In this document: positions 44,268-54,776 of the stretch, piece by piece
Layout of the letters: the number at the start of each line of letters is the position of its first letter
Position numbering within the stretch: the stretch's first letter is position 1
Origin: Proteobacteria bacterium UBA2363
GTDB taxonomy: Bacteria > Pseudomonadota > Gammaproteobacteria > Xanthomonadales > UBA2363
Length of the DNA: 64,000 bases
Direction: 5' to 3'
Assembly: GCA_002344355.1 (NCBI GenBank)
Contig: DDTN01000017.1
Location: forward strand, 62,657-126,656
Made by a program: the position numbers and the translations under genes
Notes under the pieces: model-generated
What the model was told of the DNA's origin: nothing
The model's input: only the letters and a program-made list of their open reading frames with translations
The model's database searches: none

Positions 44268-44344
44268 GGCTTGCATTCGCGGTATCCGCCCCCAGTTTCC
44301 TTGGACCGGGCGCCCCTCACGGGCGATGCGCCGGCCCGTCCCGC

Positions 44345-46864
<2,520 letters not shown>

Positions 46865-46925
46865 GCGGCTCCCGGATCGCCGCCCCGGGACCCGCCAGGG
46901 CGGCTGAAACCCGCATGTTTGCTTG

Positions 46926-46954
46926 TTGCGTGGCCTATGGGGCGCTGGTATAAA
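46926..46954 (+). promoter_or_regulatory. Candidate hupB promoter
   Basis: TTGCGT and TATAAA are separated by 17 bases. The implied leader to hupB is about 105 bases and contains the small inverted repeat GCGGATCATCCGC (46969-46981). Confidence 0.6.
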
Positions 46955-47068
46955 AGCGCCACGGCAGCAGCGGATCATCCGCTGGTGCCAGAGAGAGCGC
47001 CGGAAGGCCGAACTGCCCCGAGGCTCGAATCTTCGCAAGCTCGACTACGATAAGAACGGGAGTCTTGA

Positions 47069-47341
47069 ATGAACAAGCAGGATCTGATCGCGTCCATCGC
47101 CGATGCCGCCGAGTTGACCAAGGCGGATGCCGGCCGCGCCGTCGACGCCATGGTCGAGGTCGTGAAGAAGGCGCTCAAGAAGGGCGACACGGTTTCGCTC
47201 GTCGGTTTCGGCACCTTCAGCGTGCGCAAGCGCGCCGCCCGCACCGGCCGCAACCCGCGCACCGGCCAGACGATCAAGATCAAGGCCTCGAAGTCGCCGG
47301 CGTTCAAGGCTGGCAAGGCCCTGAAGGATGCCGTAAACTGA
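47069..47341 (+). CDS. hupB: DNA-binding protein HU-beta
   Basis: This 90-residue nucleoid protein matches HU: MNKQDLIASIADAAELTKADAGRAVDAMVEVVKKAL, the GFGTFSVRKRAARTGRNPRTGQTIKIKASKSPAFKAGKALKDAV arm-containing half, and the expected length. It forms dimers that bend DNA. It has its own promoter-like site and follows lon as usual. The stop codon lies only 16 bases before tRNA-Val, so hupB and the tRNA are likely on one primary transcript that is cleaved at the tRNA 5' end. Confidence 0.98.
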   Translation: MNKQDLIASIADAAELTKADAGRAVDAMVEVVKKALKKGDTVSLVGFGTFSVRKRAARTGRNPRTGQTIKIKASKSPAFKAGKALKDAVN

Positions 47342-47357
47342 TCGGCCTGTCGTCGAC

Positions 47358-47432
47358 GGGTGCTTAGCTCAGCGGTAGAGCGTCGCCCTTACAAGGCGAG
47401 GGTCGGGGGTTCGAAACCCTCAGCACCCACCA
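47358..47432 (+). tRNA. tRNA-Val (TAC)
   Basis: A 75-base cloverleaf with encoded CCA: acceptor GGGTGCT pairs with AGCACCC, the D arm is GCTCAGCGGTAGAGC, the anticodon stem-loop CGCCCTTACAAGGCG has anticodon TAC, and the T arm is GGGGGTTCGAAACCCTC. It begins 16 bases after hupB. Confidence 0.97.
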
Positions 47433-47447
47433 CCGCGGCACGGCCCC

Positions 47448-47475
47448 TTGATCGGCGCGACGGTTCGGTTACAAT
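47448..47475 (+). promoter_or_regulatory. Candidate promoter of tRNA-Asp
   Basis: TTGATC and TACAAT are separated by 16 bases, in the 83-base gap between the two tRNAs; the implied start is about 35 bases before tRNA-Asp. Confidence 0.6.
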
Positions 47476-47515
47476 GCGCCCCCGCTCGCCGAGGCGGTAA
47501 GCAGCACGAATTCAT

Positions 47516-47592
47516 GGAGTGGTAGTTCAGTCGGTTAGAATATCGGCCTGTCACGCCGAGGGTCGCGGGTTCGAGTCCCGTCCACTCCGCCA
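47516..47592 (+). tRNA. tRNA-Asp (GTC)
   Basis: A 77-base cloverleaf with encoded CCA: acceptor GGAGTGG pairs with CCACTCC, the anticodon loop CTGTCAC has anticodon GTC, and the T arm is GCGGGTTCGAGTCCCGT. A strong terminator follows seven bases later. Confidence 0.97.
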
Positions 47593-47598
47593 ATCCGA

Positions 47599-47623
47599 GG
47601 GGCGCCGAAAGGCGCCCCTTTTT
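47599..47623 (+). terminator. Intrinsic terminator after tRNA-Asp
   Basis: A perfect 8-bp stem (GGGGCGCC/GGCGCCCC) with a GAAA tetraloop is followed by five Ts. Confidence 0.92.
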
Positions 47624-47690
47624 CGTTGGCCGCATGGCGGCGCGCCGCGCGAAGGGACAGGGCGGCATCGCCGGCCGCCTGCGCTGCGGC

Positions 47691-47696
47691 TACAAT
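47691..47696 (+). promoter_or_regulatory. Candidate -10 element of ppiD
   Basis: TACAAT, identical to the -10 hexamer before tRNA-Asp, lies 30 bases before the ppiD ATG; no clear -35 hexamer is seen. Confidence 0.45.
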
Positions 47697-47726
47697 GGCG
47701 GTTTACCGAACGGCCGGACTATCCGC

Positions 47727-49637
47727 ATGCTGCAATCGATCCGCAACAGGGCCTCGAGCTGGTTCGCCCTGGCCATCCTGTTCCTCGCCCTGTTCTCGCT
47801 GACCTTCTTCGGCATCGGTGACTACTTCACCCGCAGCGTCGACACCTACGTGGCCAAGGTCGGCGACGAGGAGATCAGCGCCAACGACTACCGCGAGCGC
47901 TTCCAGCGCTGGCGCGACAGCATGCGGCAGCAGTTCGGACAGGGCCTGGATGCCTCGATCCTCGACACGCCCGCCATGCGCAGGCAGGTCCTCGACAGGA
48001 TGATCGACGAGGCGGTGCTCCGCCAGGCGTCCGAGCGCATCGGCCTGGTGGTTCCGACCGCGCGCCTGCAGGCCGAGATCGCCGACATTCCGGCGTTCCA
48101 GGTCGACGGCAGGTTCGACCGCGCCACCTATCTCAACCTGCTGACCGCGCAGCGCATGTCGGCCGCGATGTTCGAGCGCGACCTGCGTCGCGACCTGGAG
48201 GCCCGGCAGCTGCCGCTGGCGGTGATCGACAGCGCCCTGGTCACCGATGCCGAGGTCGACGCCCGGCTTCGCCTCAGCGAGCAGACCCGCAGCTTCGCCG
48301 CGGTCCGGGTGAACCAGCCAGAGAGCGAGGTCGAGCAGGCGGTCACCGACGAGGAGGCCGCCGCCTGGTACGAGGCGAACACCTCCGAGTTCATGCGCCC
48401 GGAGACGGTGACCGTCGAGTACCTGATCGTCGACCGCGCGGCGCTGGCGCTCGCGGTGGAGCCGTCCGAGCAGGATCTTCGCGAGCGCTACGAGGCCGAG
48501 CGCGCGCGTTTCGGCTCGCCCGAGGCACGTCTGGTTTCCCATGTCCTGGTGCGTGCGGAGGGCGGCGACGCCGACGCCCAGCGCGAGGCGCTGGCGAAGG
48601 CGGAGGCGATCGCCTCCGAGGCGCGCGGCGAAGGCGCCGACTTCCCGGCGCTGGCGCGCCGCGACTCGGCCGATCTCGGCTCCCGGGAACAGGGCGGCGA
48701 CCTGGGCTGGATCGAACGCGGCCTGACCGACCCGGCATTCGAGGAGGTGGCGTTCGCGATCGAGGCCGGCCAGGTGTCCGATCCGGTCAGAACCGACGAC
48801 GGCTTCCACGTCATCCTGGTGCGGGAGATCCGGGAGGCCACCCAGAAACCCTTCGAGGAGGTCCGGGACGAGCTTGCCGCCGAATACCTCGAGGGCGAGC
48901 GGGACCGCCTCTACAACGAACGCAGCGGCGAACTGATCGACCTGGTCTACCAGGATCCGGGCTCGCTGCAGCCGGCGTCCGAGGCGCTCGGCCTGGCGAC
49001 CATGACCGCGGGCCCGTTCGGCCGCGACGCCGGCGAGGGCCTGTTCGCCAATCCGCGCGTGCGCGACGTGGCGTTCTCCGACGAGGTACTGCTCGAGGGC
49101 AACGTCAGCGATCCGTTCGAGCCGACCCCCGGGCAGATGGTGGCGCTGCGCGTGGTCGAGCACCAGCGCAGCGAGCCGAGGCCGTTGGCCGAGGTCGACG
49201 CCCAGGTGCGCGCGCGCATCATCGAGCAGCGCCGCCAGGAGGCGGTCCGCGCCCGGGCGGAAAGCCTGTTCGCCAGGCTCGAGGAAGGCACTGCCATCGC
49301 CGATGTAGCCGAGCAGGCCGGACTCGACCTCGAGCTGGCGAACGCCGCTGGCCGCAACGCCATGATCCCCGACCCGGCGCTGGTGGCGCAGGTATTCCGC
49401 CTGCCCCGCCCGCAGGATGGCAACCCGGTCCGGCGCCTGCTCGCGGTGGCCGACGGCCACGTCCTGGTCGAGCTGACCGGGGTCACCGACGGCGACCCGG
49501 CCACGGTCGAGGACAGTCGTCGCAGCCAGGTTCGGGCGGAGCTGGAGCAGGCCCGTGCCAACGCCGAAGCGATGGCCCTGATCGCCAGCCTGCGCGAGCG
49601 CACGCGGATCGTGGTGGTCGAGGAGCGCATGCAGTAA
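47727..49637 (+). CDS. ppiD: Membrane-anchored periplasmic chaperone/prolyl isomerase PpiD
   Basis: This 636-residue protein has one N-terminal membrane anchor (WFALAILFLALFSLTFFGIGDYF), a SurA-N-like chaperone region (about 35-200, KVGDEEISANDYRERFQRWRD), one parvulin-type domain (about 265-370, RLVSHVLVRAEGGDAD, LARRDSADLGSREQGGDLGWIERG, DDGFHVILVREI), and a long C-terminal helical region. PpiD works next to the Sec translocon on emerging outer-membrane proteins. The gene order lon-hupB-ppiD is conserved; here two tRNAs and a terminator intervene, and ppiD has its own -10 box. ATG 47727 gives the anchor at residue 12. Confidence 0.94.
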   Translation: MLQSIRNRASSWFALAILFLALFSLTFFGIGDYFTRSVDTYVAKVGDEEISANDYRERFQRWRDSMRQQFGQGLDASILDTPAMRRQVLDRMIDEAVLRQASERIGLVVPTARLQAEIADIPAFQVDGRFDRATYLNLLTAQRMSAAMFERDLRRDLEARQLPLAVIDSALVTDAEVDARLRLSEQTRSFAAVRVNQPESEVEQAVTDEEAAAWYEANTSEFMRPETVTVEYLIVDRAALALAVEPSEQDLRERYEAERARFGSPEARLVSHVLVRAEGGDADAQREALAKAEAIASEARGEGADFPALARRDSADLGSREQGGDLGWIERGLTDPAFEEVAFAIEAGQVSDPVRTDDGFHVILVREIREATQKPFEEVRDELAAEYLEGERDRLYNERSGELIDLVYQDPGSLQPASEALGLATMTAGPFGRDAGEGLFANPRVRDVAFSDEVLLEGNVSDPFEPTPGQMVALRVVEHQRSEPRPLAEVDAQVRARIIEQRRQEAVRARAESLFARLEEGTAIADVAEQAGLDLELANAAGRNAMIPDPALVAQVFRLPRPQDGNPVRRLLAVADGHVLVELTGVTDGDPATVEDSRRSQVRAELEQARANAEAMALIASLRERTRIVVVEERMQ

Positions 49638-50467
49638 GTCGCGCCGCACTGCCACGGGAGGTCGGCACCGCCGGTCCGGTGCCCCCAGCCGGGAACCGGC
49701 GCCGCGCCCGCGGCCACGGGGCGGGCGTCGTGTTCGTCCAGGGCCCGTTCCCGCGGTTCCGTCCGCCGGTTGCGGTACCGGCGGACGGCCGGATCGGCGG
49801 CTGGCGCAGCCGCTCGTCGCAGCCTCCGCGGGGAGCCGGGCGGTCGCCCGCCGCAGCCGGCGATGGTCGCCGCCAAGGAGACCTGATCGGACTGACGGGC
49901 CCCGGCCTATCGCCTTCGGCGGTGCAGCGCCGGTCGCCTGCCTTTCTCCGGCAGCGACCCGATCTTCGCCTTTCGGCGGCGGCCATGCGGTCCCGGCGGA
50001 GCCCTGCGGTCGTCGGAGTGGCGGACTTCCGGGACCGTGCTTCGCCGGCTTGCGGGCCACGATGCCGATGATGGGCTTCCCTGGGGGAGCGCAGGGACGG
50101 AAGCGGCGTTGCACAGGCTCCCGGAGGAACCTGACCTGCGTCGTCTCTCAGCCACCACCCAGCCAGACGCGTGTCTCCAGCGCGACGGCAGCGCCGTCCT
50201 CCCGTGGCGCTTCTCCGAGGAGGGATGCAGCGCGGATCGAGCTCCGCTCACCGAATCCCGATCGCCGGTTCAGTTCGCACCTTTTCCCTGGTCCCCGGTC
50301 CCCATCCCCCGGCGGAACCGGAGCACGGTCCTGCCGACCGCGCAGTCGGACGAAGTCGGGCGCGGGCGGCAGCGCAGCCGGAGCAGCGAGCCGATGCGCT
50401 TGCGGACGCCCGTCTCCTGGCGCACGGCAGGGGCCACCCTCCGGCTGCCGCTGCCGCACTGCGACGA
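49638..50467. other. Long gene-free interval between ppiD and fabI
   Basis: These 830 bases lie between convergent genes. Every ORF in them is rich in Arg/Pro/Ser with no recognisable domain. I see one perfect inverted repeat (49761-49786) and a few short repeated CGCCTT(T)CGGCGG-type motifs (around 49910 and 49968), but no tRNA or known RNA family. It is the longest gap in the window. Confidence 0.6.
49761..49786. repeat. Perfect 10-bp inverted repeat in the ppiD-fabI gap
   Basis: GTCCGCCGGT and ACCGGCGGAC flank a six-base loop TGCGGT. There is no T tract on either side. It could be a REP-like element or part of a structured transcript. Confidence 0.6.
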
Positions 50468-51256
50468 TCAGTCGCCCAGGCCCGCCATCGCCACCGTGTT
50501 GTAGCCGGCGTCCACGTAGGTGATCTCGCCGGTGATGCCGGCCGCCAGGTCCGAGCACAGGAAGGCGCCGACGTTGCCGACGTCCTCGATGGTGACGTTC
50601 CGGCGCAGCGGCGTGACCTGCTGGACATGGTCCAGCATCTTGCGGAAGTTGCCGACGCCGGACGCCGCCAGCGTCTTGATCGGACCGGCCGAGATCGCGT
50701 TGACCCGGGTCCCCTCCGGACCGAGGTTGTAGGCAAGGAAGCGGACGCAGGCCTCGAGGCTGGCCTTGGCGAGTCCCATGACGTTGTAGCTGGCCATCGC
50801 CCGTACCGCCCCGAGGTAGGTCAGCGTCAGGATCGAACCGTTGCGCCCGGCCATGAGCGGGCGGGCCGCCTTGGCCAGCGCCGCGAGGCTGTAGCTGGAG
50901 ATGTCGTGGGCGATCGCGAAGTTCTCCCGGGTCAGGCCGTCGAGAAAACCGCCCTGCAGGGCCTCGCGCGGCGCGAACCCCACCGAATGGACCAGGCAGT
51001 CCAGGCCGTCCCAGTGGGCGCCGAGCTGGGCCATCAGGCCGTCGATCTGGGCGTCCTCGGCGACATCGCAGGGCAGCACCAGCTTGGACCCGAAATCGCG
51101 GGCGGCCTCCTCGACGCGGTCGCGGAGACGCTCGTTCTGGTAGGTGAACGCGAGTTCGGCGCCCTCGCGATGCATGGCTTCGGCGATGCCCCAGGCGATC
51201 GACCGCTGGCTGGCGATGCCGACGATGAGGGCGCGCTTGCCGGTGAGAAAACCCAT
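50468..51256 (-). CDS. fabI: Enoyl-[acyl-carrier-protein] reductase (NADH), FabI type
   Basis: This 262-residue short-chain dehydrogenase-like enzyme catalyses the last reduction in fatty acid elongation. Seen are the atypical nucleotide loop VGIASQRSIAWGIA, the LVHSVGFAPREAL segment, the catalytic pair in ASYNVMGLAKA (Tyr-x6-Lys), and the substrate loop SAGPIKTLAASGVGNF. These are diagnostic for FabI rather than FabG or FabV. It is converging with ppiD across the long gap and lies downstream of the transglycosylase/gloB pair on the same strand, with 54 bases between fabI and the transglycosylase stop. A good ribosome site (CAGGAGTC) precedes the ATG. Confidence 0.97.
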   Translation of the reverse strand: MGFLTGKRALIVGIASQRSIAWGIAEAMHREGAELAFTYQNERLRDRVEEAARDFGSKLVLPCDVAEDAQIDGLMAQLGAHWDGLDCLVHSVGFAPREALQGGFLDGLTRENFAIAHDISSYSLAALAKAARPLMAGRNGSILTLTYLGAVRAMASYNVMGLAKASLEACVRFLAYNLGPEGTRVNAISAGPIKTLAASGVGNFRKMLDHVQQVTPLRRNVTIEDVGNVGAFLCSDLAAGITGEITYVDAGYNTVAMAGLGD

Positions 51257-51310
51257 GGTGGAGGACTCCTGGAGGGGTGCGCGGCGGTTCCCGGCGGCGC
51301 CGGAACCTGG

Positions 51311-52726
51311 TCAGGGTGGCTGCAGCAGCAGCCGCTGGCCCGGACGGATGCGCGAGTGGTCGAGGCGATTGTAGCGAAGCAGCTCGGCGACGGTCAGGCC
51401 ATGGCGGCGGGCGATCGACCACAGGCTCTCACCGGACCGCACGACATGGATGGTGTCCTCGGCACCCGGTTCGGCACCGGACGTGGCGGGTGTCGCGATC
51501 GCCTGCTGGCGCCCGTCGCCGGGCAGCCAGAGCATCCGTCCCGGGGCCGGCAGGCCGGCTTCGGCAAGCCCGTTGAGGGCGAGCAGGGCGTCGAGTGGCA
51601 CGCCCGATCGCGCCGCGAGCTGCCCGATGTCCTCGTCGTCGGCCAGGCGGCGACGGTGCCATTCGATGCGGGCCCGCGCCGGCACCCGCGCAAGCAGTTC
51701 GGGAACCGACTGGGCGCGATGCCGCGCGACCAGCAGGGCGAACGGTTCGCCGGGTGGCGTGCGGCCACGCAGCATGCCGGCGTTGACCTGCTCGAAGCGC
51801 TCGCGGGGAAGACCCGAGAGCGCCCGGGCCAGGGCGCTGCCGGTGGTGTCCGCCAGGTCGACCTGGGCCAGCCTGCGTTCGGGCTCCAGGGTGGGCAGAT
51901 CGAGGTCGAAGCGCGCCGGGTCCCGGACCAGGCATGCCAGGGCCAGCAGGCGGGCGATGTAATCGAGGGACGCCGCAGGCAGCTCGAGGGCTGCAAGGTC
52001 GGCCAGCGCGGGACCGGGTTCGGGGTGCCGTTGCAGCGCCCTGCGGACCCGGTATTCGCCCGCGTTGTAGGCGACCAGCGCCAGTCGCCAGTCGCCGTTG
52101 AACCGTTCCAGGTAGCGGTCGAACAGGACGATGGCGCCGGCGGTGGCGGCGGCCAGGTTCAGGCGGCCGTCGAACCACGGATCGACGCGGACGCCGGCGC
52201 TCCGCGCCGTGCCGGCCACCATCTGCCAGATGCCGGCGGGCCGCGCCTGGGGCGCGGGATGAGGCCGGAAGTGGCTCTCGACGATGGGCAGCAGGGCCAT
52301 TTCGGTGGGCAACCCGGCTTCGGCGATCCGCCGCGCGGTCCAGTCCAGGGCCGGCAGCATCTGGTCCAGCGTTGCGGCAAACCGCCGCGGGTGGCCTGCA
52401 TAACGGCGGGTCCAGCCCAGCGCGGCCGGTGCGTAGTCGCAGCCGGGTAGGGCGAAGCCAGCGCGCAGGACTTCCCAGGTCGACGGCTCCGGCGGCGCCG
52501 TCGTCGCGGCGGGTGGCGGCGACCGCGGGCGTGGCGGCGAGGCGGCCGGCGCCGGCGTGTTCTGCGGCGCCACAAGGGGGACAGCCGCGGCAGCCGCCTC
52601 AGGGACGGGCGCGGCGTTGCCTACCCTCGGGTCGGTCCGGGTCGGGGTCGCCTGGCAGGCCAGCAGGCCCAGGCAGGCCAGCACGGGCAGCGCCACGCGC
52701 ACCGGCAGAGCAGGGCGTCCCGGCAT
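51311..52726 (-). CDS. mltD: MltD-like membrane-bound lytic transglycosylase with LysM
   Basis: This 471-residue lipoprotein (lipobox LLACQ) has a Pro/Ala-rich linker, an SLT-type catalytic domain (about 90-290) with the catalytic Glu in LPIVESHFRP and the conserved RPAGIWQMVAGTA and VAYNAGEYRV motifs, one weak LysM-like segment (EDIGQLAARSGVPLDALLALNGL), and a clear C-terminal LysM (HVVRSGESLWSIARRHGLTVAELLRYN). It cleaves glycan strands with anhydro-ring formation at the outer membrane. The start M-P-G-R-P is chosen because it precedes the lipoprotein signal. It follows gloB with seven bases between, as often seen in gammaproteobacteria. Confidence 0.93.
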   Translation of the reverse strand: MPGRPALPVRVALPVLACLGLLACQATPTRTDPRVGNAAPVPEAAAAAVPLVAPQNTPAPAASPPRPRSPPPAATTAPPEPSTWEVLRAGFALPGCDYAPAALGWTRRYAGHPRRFAATLDQMLPALDWTARRIAEAGLPTEMALLPIVESHFRPHPAPQARPAGIWQMVAGTARSAGVRVDPWFDGRLNLAAATAGAIVLFDRYLERFNGDWRLALVAYNAGEYRVRRALQRHPEPGPALADLAALELPAASLDYIARLLALACLVRDPARFDLDLPTLEPERRLAQVDLADTTGSALARALSGLPRERFEQVNAGMLRGRTPPGEPFALLVARHRAQSVPELLARVPARARIEWHRRRLADDEDIGQLAARSGVPLDALLALNGLAEAGLPAPGRMLWLPGDGRQQAIATPATSGAEPGAEDTIHVVRSGESLWSIARRHGLTVAELLRYNRLDHSRIRPGQRLLLQPP

Positions 52727-52733
52727 CGCGCGC

Positions 52734-53531
52734 TCAGCCACGGAAGCCGTCCTTCCATTCGCGCAGGGCAGCGAAAGCCTCGGCCCGCCCGGCCTCGGCC
52801 GACAGACCACGGACGGACTGCAGGGTGGCGCGCACCTGCGCCTGGTCGGTTCGCAGGAACGGGTTGAACAGCCGCTCTGCGGCCAGGGTCGAGGGCAGCG
52901 AGGGCTGTCCGCTCGCGCGAAGCGCCGAGACCGCCTCGATCCGCCGCATCACGTCGCGATTGCCGGGCTCGGCCGCCGCGGCGAACGCCAGGTTCGCGAG
53001 GGTGTACTCGTGACCGCAACACACCAGGGTCGCATCAGGCAGGGCCCCCAGTCGATCCAGCGACTGCAGCATCTGCGCCGGGGTGCCTTCGAACAGGCGG
53101 CCGCAGCCGGCGCTGAACAGGGTGTCGCCGCAGAACAGCAGGCCGTTCCCGACGTAGGCGACATGGCTCAGCGTGTGTCCCGGCACCTCCAGGACGGCGA
53201 GGGTCAGGCCGACTTCCGGCAGCCCGACGGCATCGCCTTCGGCGACGATGCGGTCGATCGCCGGAAGGCGCGGGTCGGCAGGGCCGTACACCCGGGCCGC
53301 CGGAAAGGCGCGCCGCAATCCGTCGATGCCACCGACGTGGTCGCCATGGTGGTGGGTGACGAGGATGGCGGACAGCGTCGCGCCGAGCCCGTCCAGGCGT
53401 GCCAGGACCGGCTCGGCCCGGCCGGGATCGACCGCCACCGCGCGCCCGCCGTCGACCAGCAGCCAGACGTAGTTGTCCTCCAGGATGGGCACGGCGTGCA
53501 GCCGCGTTGGCGTGCCGGCGATCAATGGCAT
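52734..53531 (-). CDS. gloB: Hydroxyacylglutathione hydrolase (glyoxalase II)
   Basis: This 265-residue metallo-beta-lactamase-fold enzyme hydrolyses S-lactoylglutathione to lactate and glutathione, completing the route begun by GloA. The dinuclear metal site is seen in THHHGDHVGG, PGHTLSHVAY, FCGDTLFSAGCGRLFEG and CCGHEYT; the C-terminal part (NPFLRT...) binds glutathione as in the family. The start ATG 53531 gives the normal N-terminus with the LEDNYVWL motif; longer in-frame sequence upstream is unrelated. It is the first gene of a minus-strand pair with mltD and divergent from the methyltransferase-like gene; gloB-yafS-rnhA-dnaQ is a conserved neighbourhood. Confidence 0.96.
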   Translation of the reverse strand: MPLIAGTPTRLHAVPILEDNYVWLLVDGGRAVAVDPGRAEPVLARLDGLGATLSAILVTHHHGDHVGGIDGLRRAFPAARVYGPADPRLPAIDRIVAEGDAVGLPEVGLTLAVLEVPGHTLSHVAYVGNGLLFCGDTLFSAGCGRLFEGTPAQMLQSLDRLGALPDATLVCCGHEYTLANLAFAAAAEPGNRDVMRRIEAVSALRASGQPSLPSTLAAERLFNPFLRTDQAQVRATLQSVRGLSAEAGRAEAFAALREWKDGFRG

Positions 53532-53598
53532 CGGTTCCGGAGTGCAGCGCAGTTCGGGCTGGCAAGGATAGCCGGGCTTGCGGGAGAATGAAGCCGAC

Positions 53599-54315
53599 AT
53601 GGCCATCGAGCAATCGCAGGTTCCCCGCGAGATCCACCGTGCCTGGCGTCGCCAGTTGCGCGAGGAGGATGCCTGGCTGCTGCGCCAGATCGGCGGGTCG
53701 CGTCCGGTGCTCTGGCTGCGGCCGCAGCCGCTGCGGCCCGCGGTGCGGCCGGGCATCCTCGCCCTGCACGTCGGTGCGGATGGTCTCCTGCGGGGCGCAC
53801 TGCGCAGCCACGCCGGGGCCTGGCCGTGGGCCGACGGCAGCGTTCCCGCCATCGTCCTGCAGCACGTCAACGAGGGCGCCGGGCACGGCCCCGGACTGCT
53901 CGCCGAAGCGGCACGCGTGCTTGCCCCGGAGGGCCGGCTGTACCTGCTGCGATTCGACCACTTCAGCCCCTGGTACTGGCGCTACGGCCGGCATGTGGGC
54001 AGGAGGGCCGGCGCGCCTGCGCTGGTGCTGCCGATCGACCTGCGACCGGCCCGGGTTCGCGGCCTGGCCCTGGAGTTCCGCCACCACCTGGGCGCGCGCG
54101 GCGTGGGGGACGCGCCGGGACGGCCGCCGAAGCCGGATCGCGGCGATGAGCGCTGGCCCTTCGCCGGTGCCTTCCGGGCCGCCAGGATCTGGGTGCTGCG
54201 CAAGCGCCGGCGGGGCAACGTGCCGAGCCGGCCGGCGCGCGCCGTGCCGGCCGGTCGCTCCGGCTACCGTCTGGCGGTGGCGCGGCGCCAGGGCAACGGC
54301 GCCGGCGCTGCATGA
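53599..54315 (+). CDS. Class I methyltransferase-like protein (YafS-like) with weak SAM motif
   Basis: This 238-residue protein occupies the position of E. coli yafS between gloB and rnhA. The central part resembles a Rossmann methyltransferase (VPAIVLQHVNEGAGHGPGLLAEAARVLAPEGRLYLLRFDHFSPWYWRY), with the post-motif III APEGRL strand clear. The glycine-rich SAM loop, however, is poor: the expected L-x-L-G-x-G reads LALHVGADG. The C-terminus is basic. It may bind SAM weakly or have lost activity. ATG 53599 is chosen; a TTG 21 bases upstream is possible. It overlaps rnhA by four bases (ATGA) and is thus translationally coupled to it. Confidence 0.75.
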   Translation: MAIEQSQVPREIHRAWRRQLREEDAWLLRQIGGSRPVLWLRPQPLRPAVRPGILALHVGADGLLRGALRSHAGAWPWADGSVPAIVLQHVNEGAGHGPGLLAEAARVLAPEGRLYLLRFDHFSPWYWRYGRHVGRRAGAPALVLPIDLRPARVRGLALEFRHHLGARGVGDAPGRPPKPDRGDERWPFAGAFRAARIWVLRKRRRGNVPSRPARAVPAGRSGYRLAVARRQGNGAGAA

Positions 54316-54776
54316 GTACCGTGGTCGAGGCCTTCACCGACGGCGCCTGCCTGGGCAATCCCGGTCCCGGCGGCTGGGCGGCCCTGCTGCGATGGAAGGA
54401 CCATGAGCGCGAGCTGGCCGGCGGCGAACCGGACACCACCAACAACCGCATGGAGCTGCTGGCCGCGATCCACGCCCTGGAGGCGCTGCAGCGGCCCGCC
54501 AGCGTCCGCCTGTGCACGGACTCCCGCTACGTGGAGCAGGGCATCCGGGACTGGCTGCCGCGCTGGCAGGCGAACGGCTGGCGGACCGCCGATCGCAAGC
54601 CGGTAAAGAACCAGGACCTGTGGCAGCGGCTGCACGCGGCAGCGGCGCCGCATCGGGTCGAGTGGTGCTGGGTGCGCGGACACGCCGGCCATGCCGAGAA
54701 CGAGCGGGTCGACCGCCTGGCCCGGGAGGCGGCACAGACGCTGGCCGGCCAGCGCGCGCAGGGAGGCCCTGGGTGA
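54312..54776 (+). CDS. rnhA: Ribonuclease HI
   Basis: This 154-residue enzyme degrades the RNA strand in RNA-DNA hybrids. Catalytic acids are in VEAFTDGACLGNPGPGGWAALL (first Asp), NNRMELLAAIHALEAL (Glu), CTDSRYVEQGI (Asp) and the late Asp in NERVDRLAREAA; the WVRGHAGHAENE loop carries the flexible His. Length is typical. It overlaps the methyltransferase-like gene upstream and dnaQ downstream by four bases each, so the three form a coupled unit. The rnhA-dnaQ order is the opposite-strand pair in E. coli; here they are codirectional. Confidence 0.97.
   Translation: MSTVVEAFTDGACLGNPGPGGWAALLRWKDHERELAGGEPDTTNNRMELLAAIHALEALQRPASVRLCTDSRYVEQGIRDWLPRWQANGWRTADRKPVKNQDLWQRLHAAAAPHRVEWCWVRGHAGHAENERVDRLAREAAQTLAGQRAQGGPG

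Noticed and set aside
49679..50071. 130-residue plus-strand ORF in the ppiD-fabI gap as a gene
   Set aside because: Composition is Arg/Pro/Ser/Gly filler, with no ribosome site and no recognisable domain.
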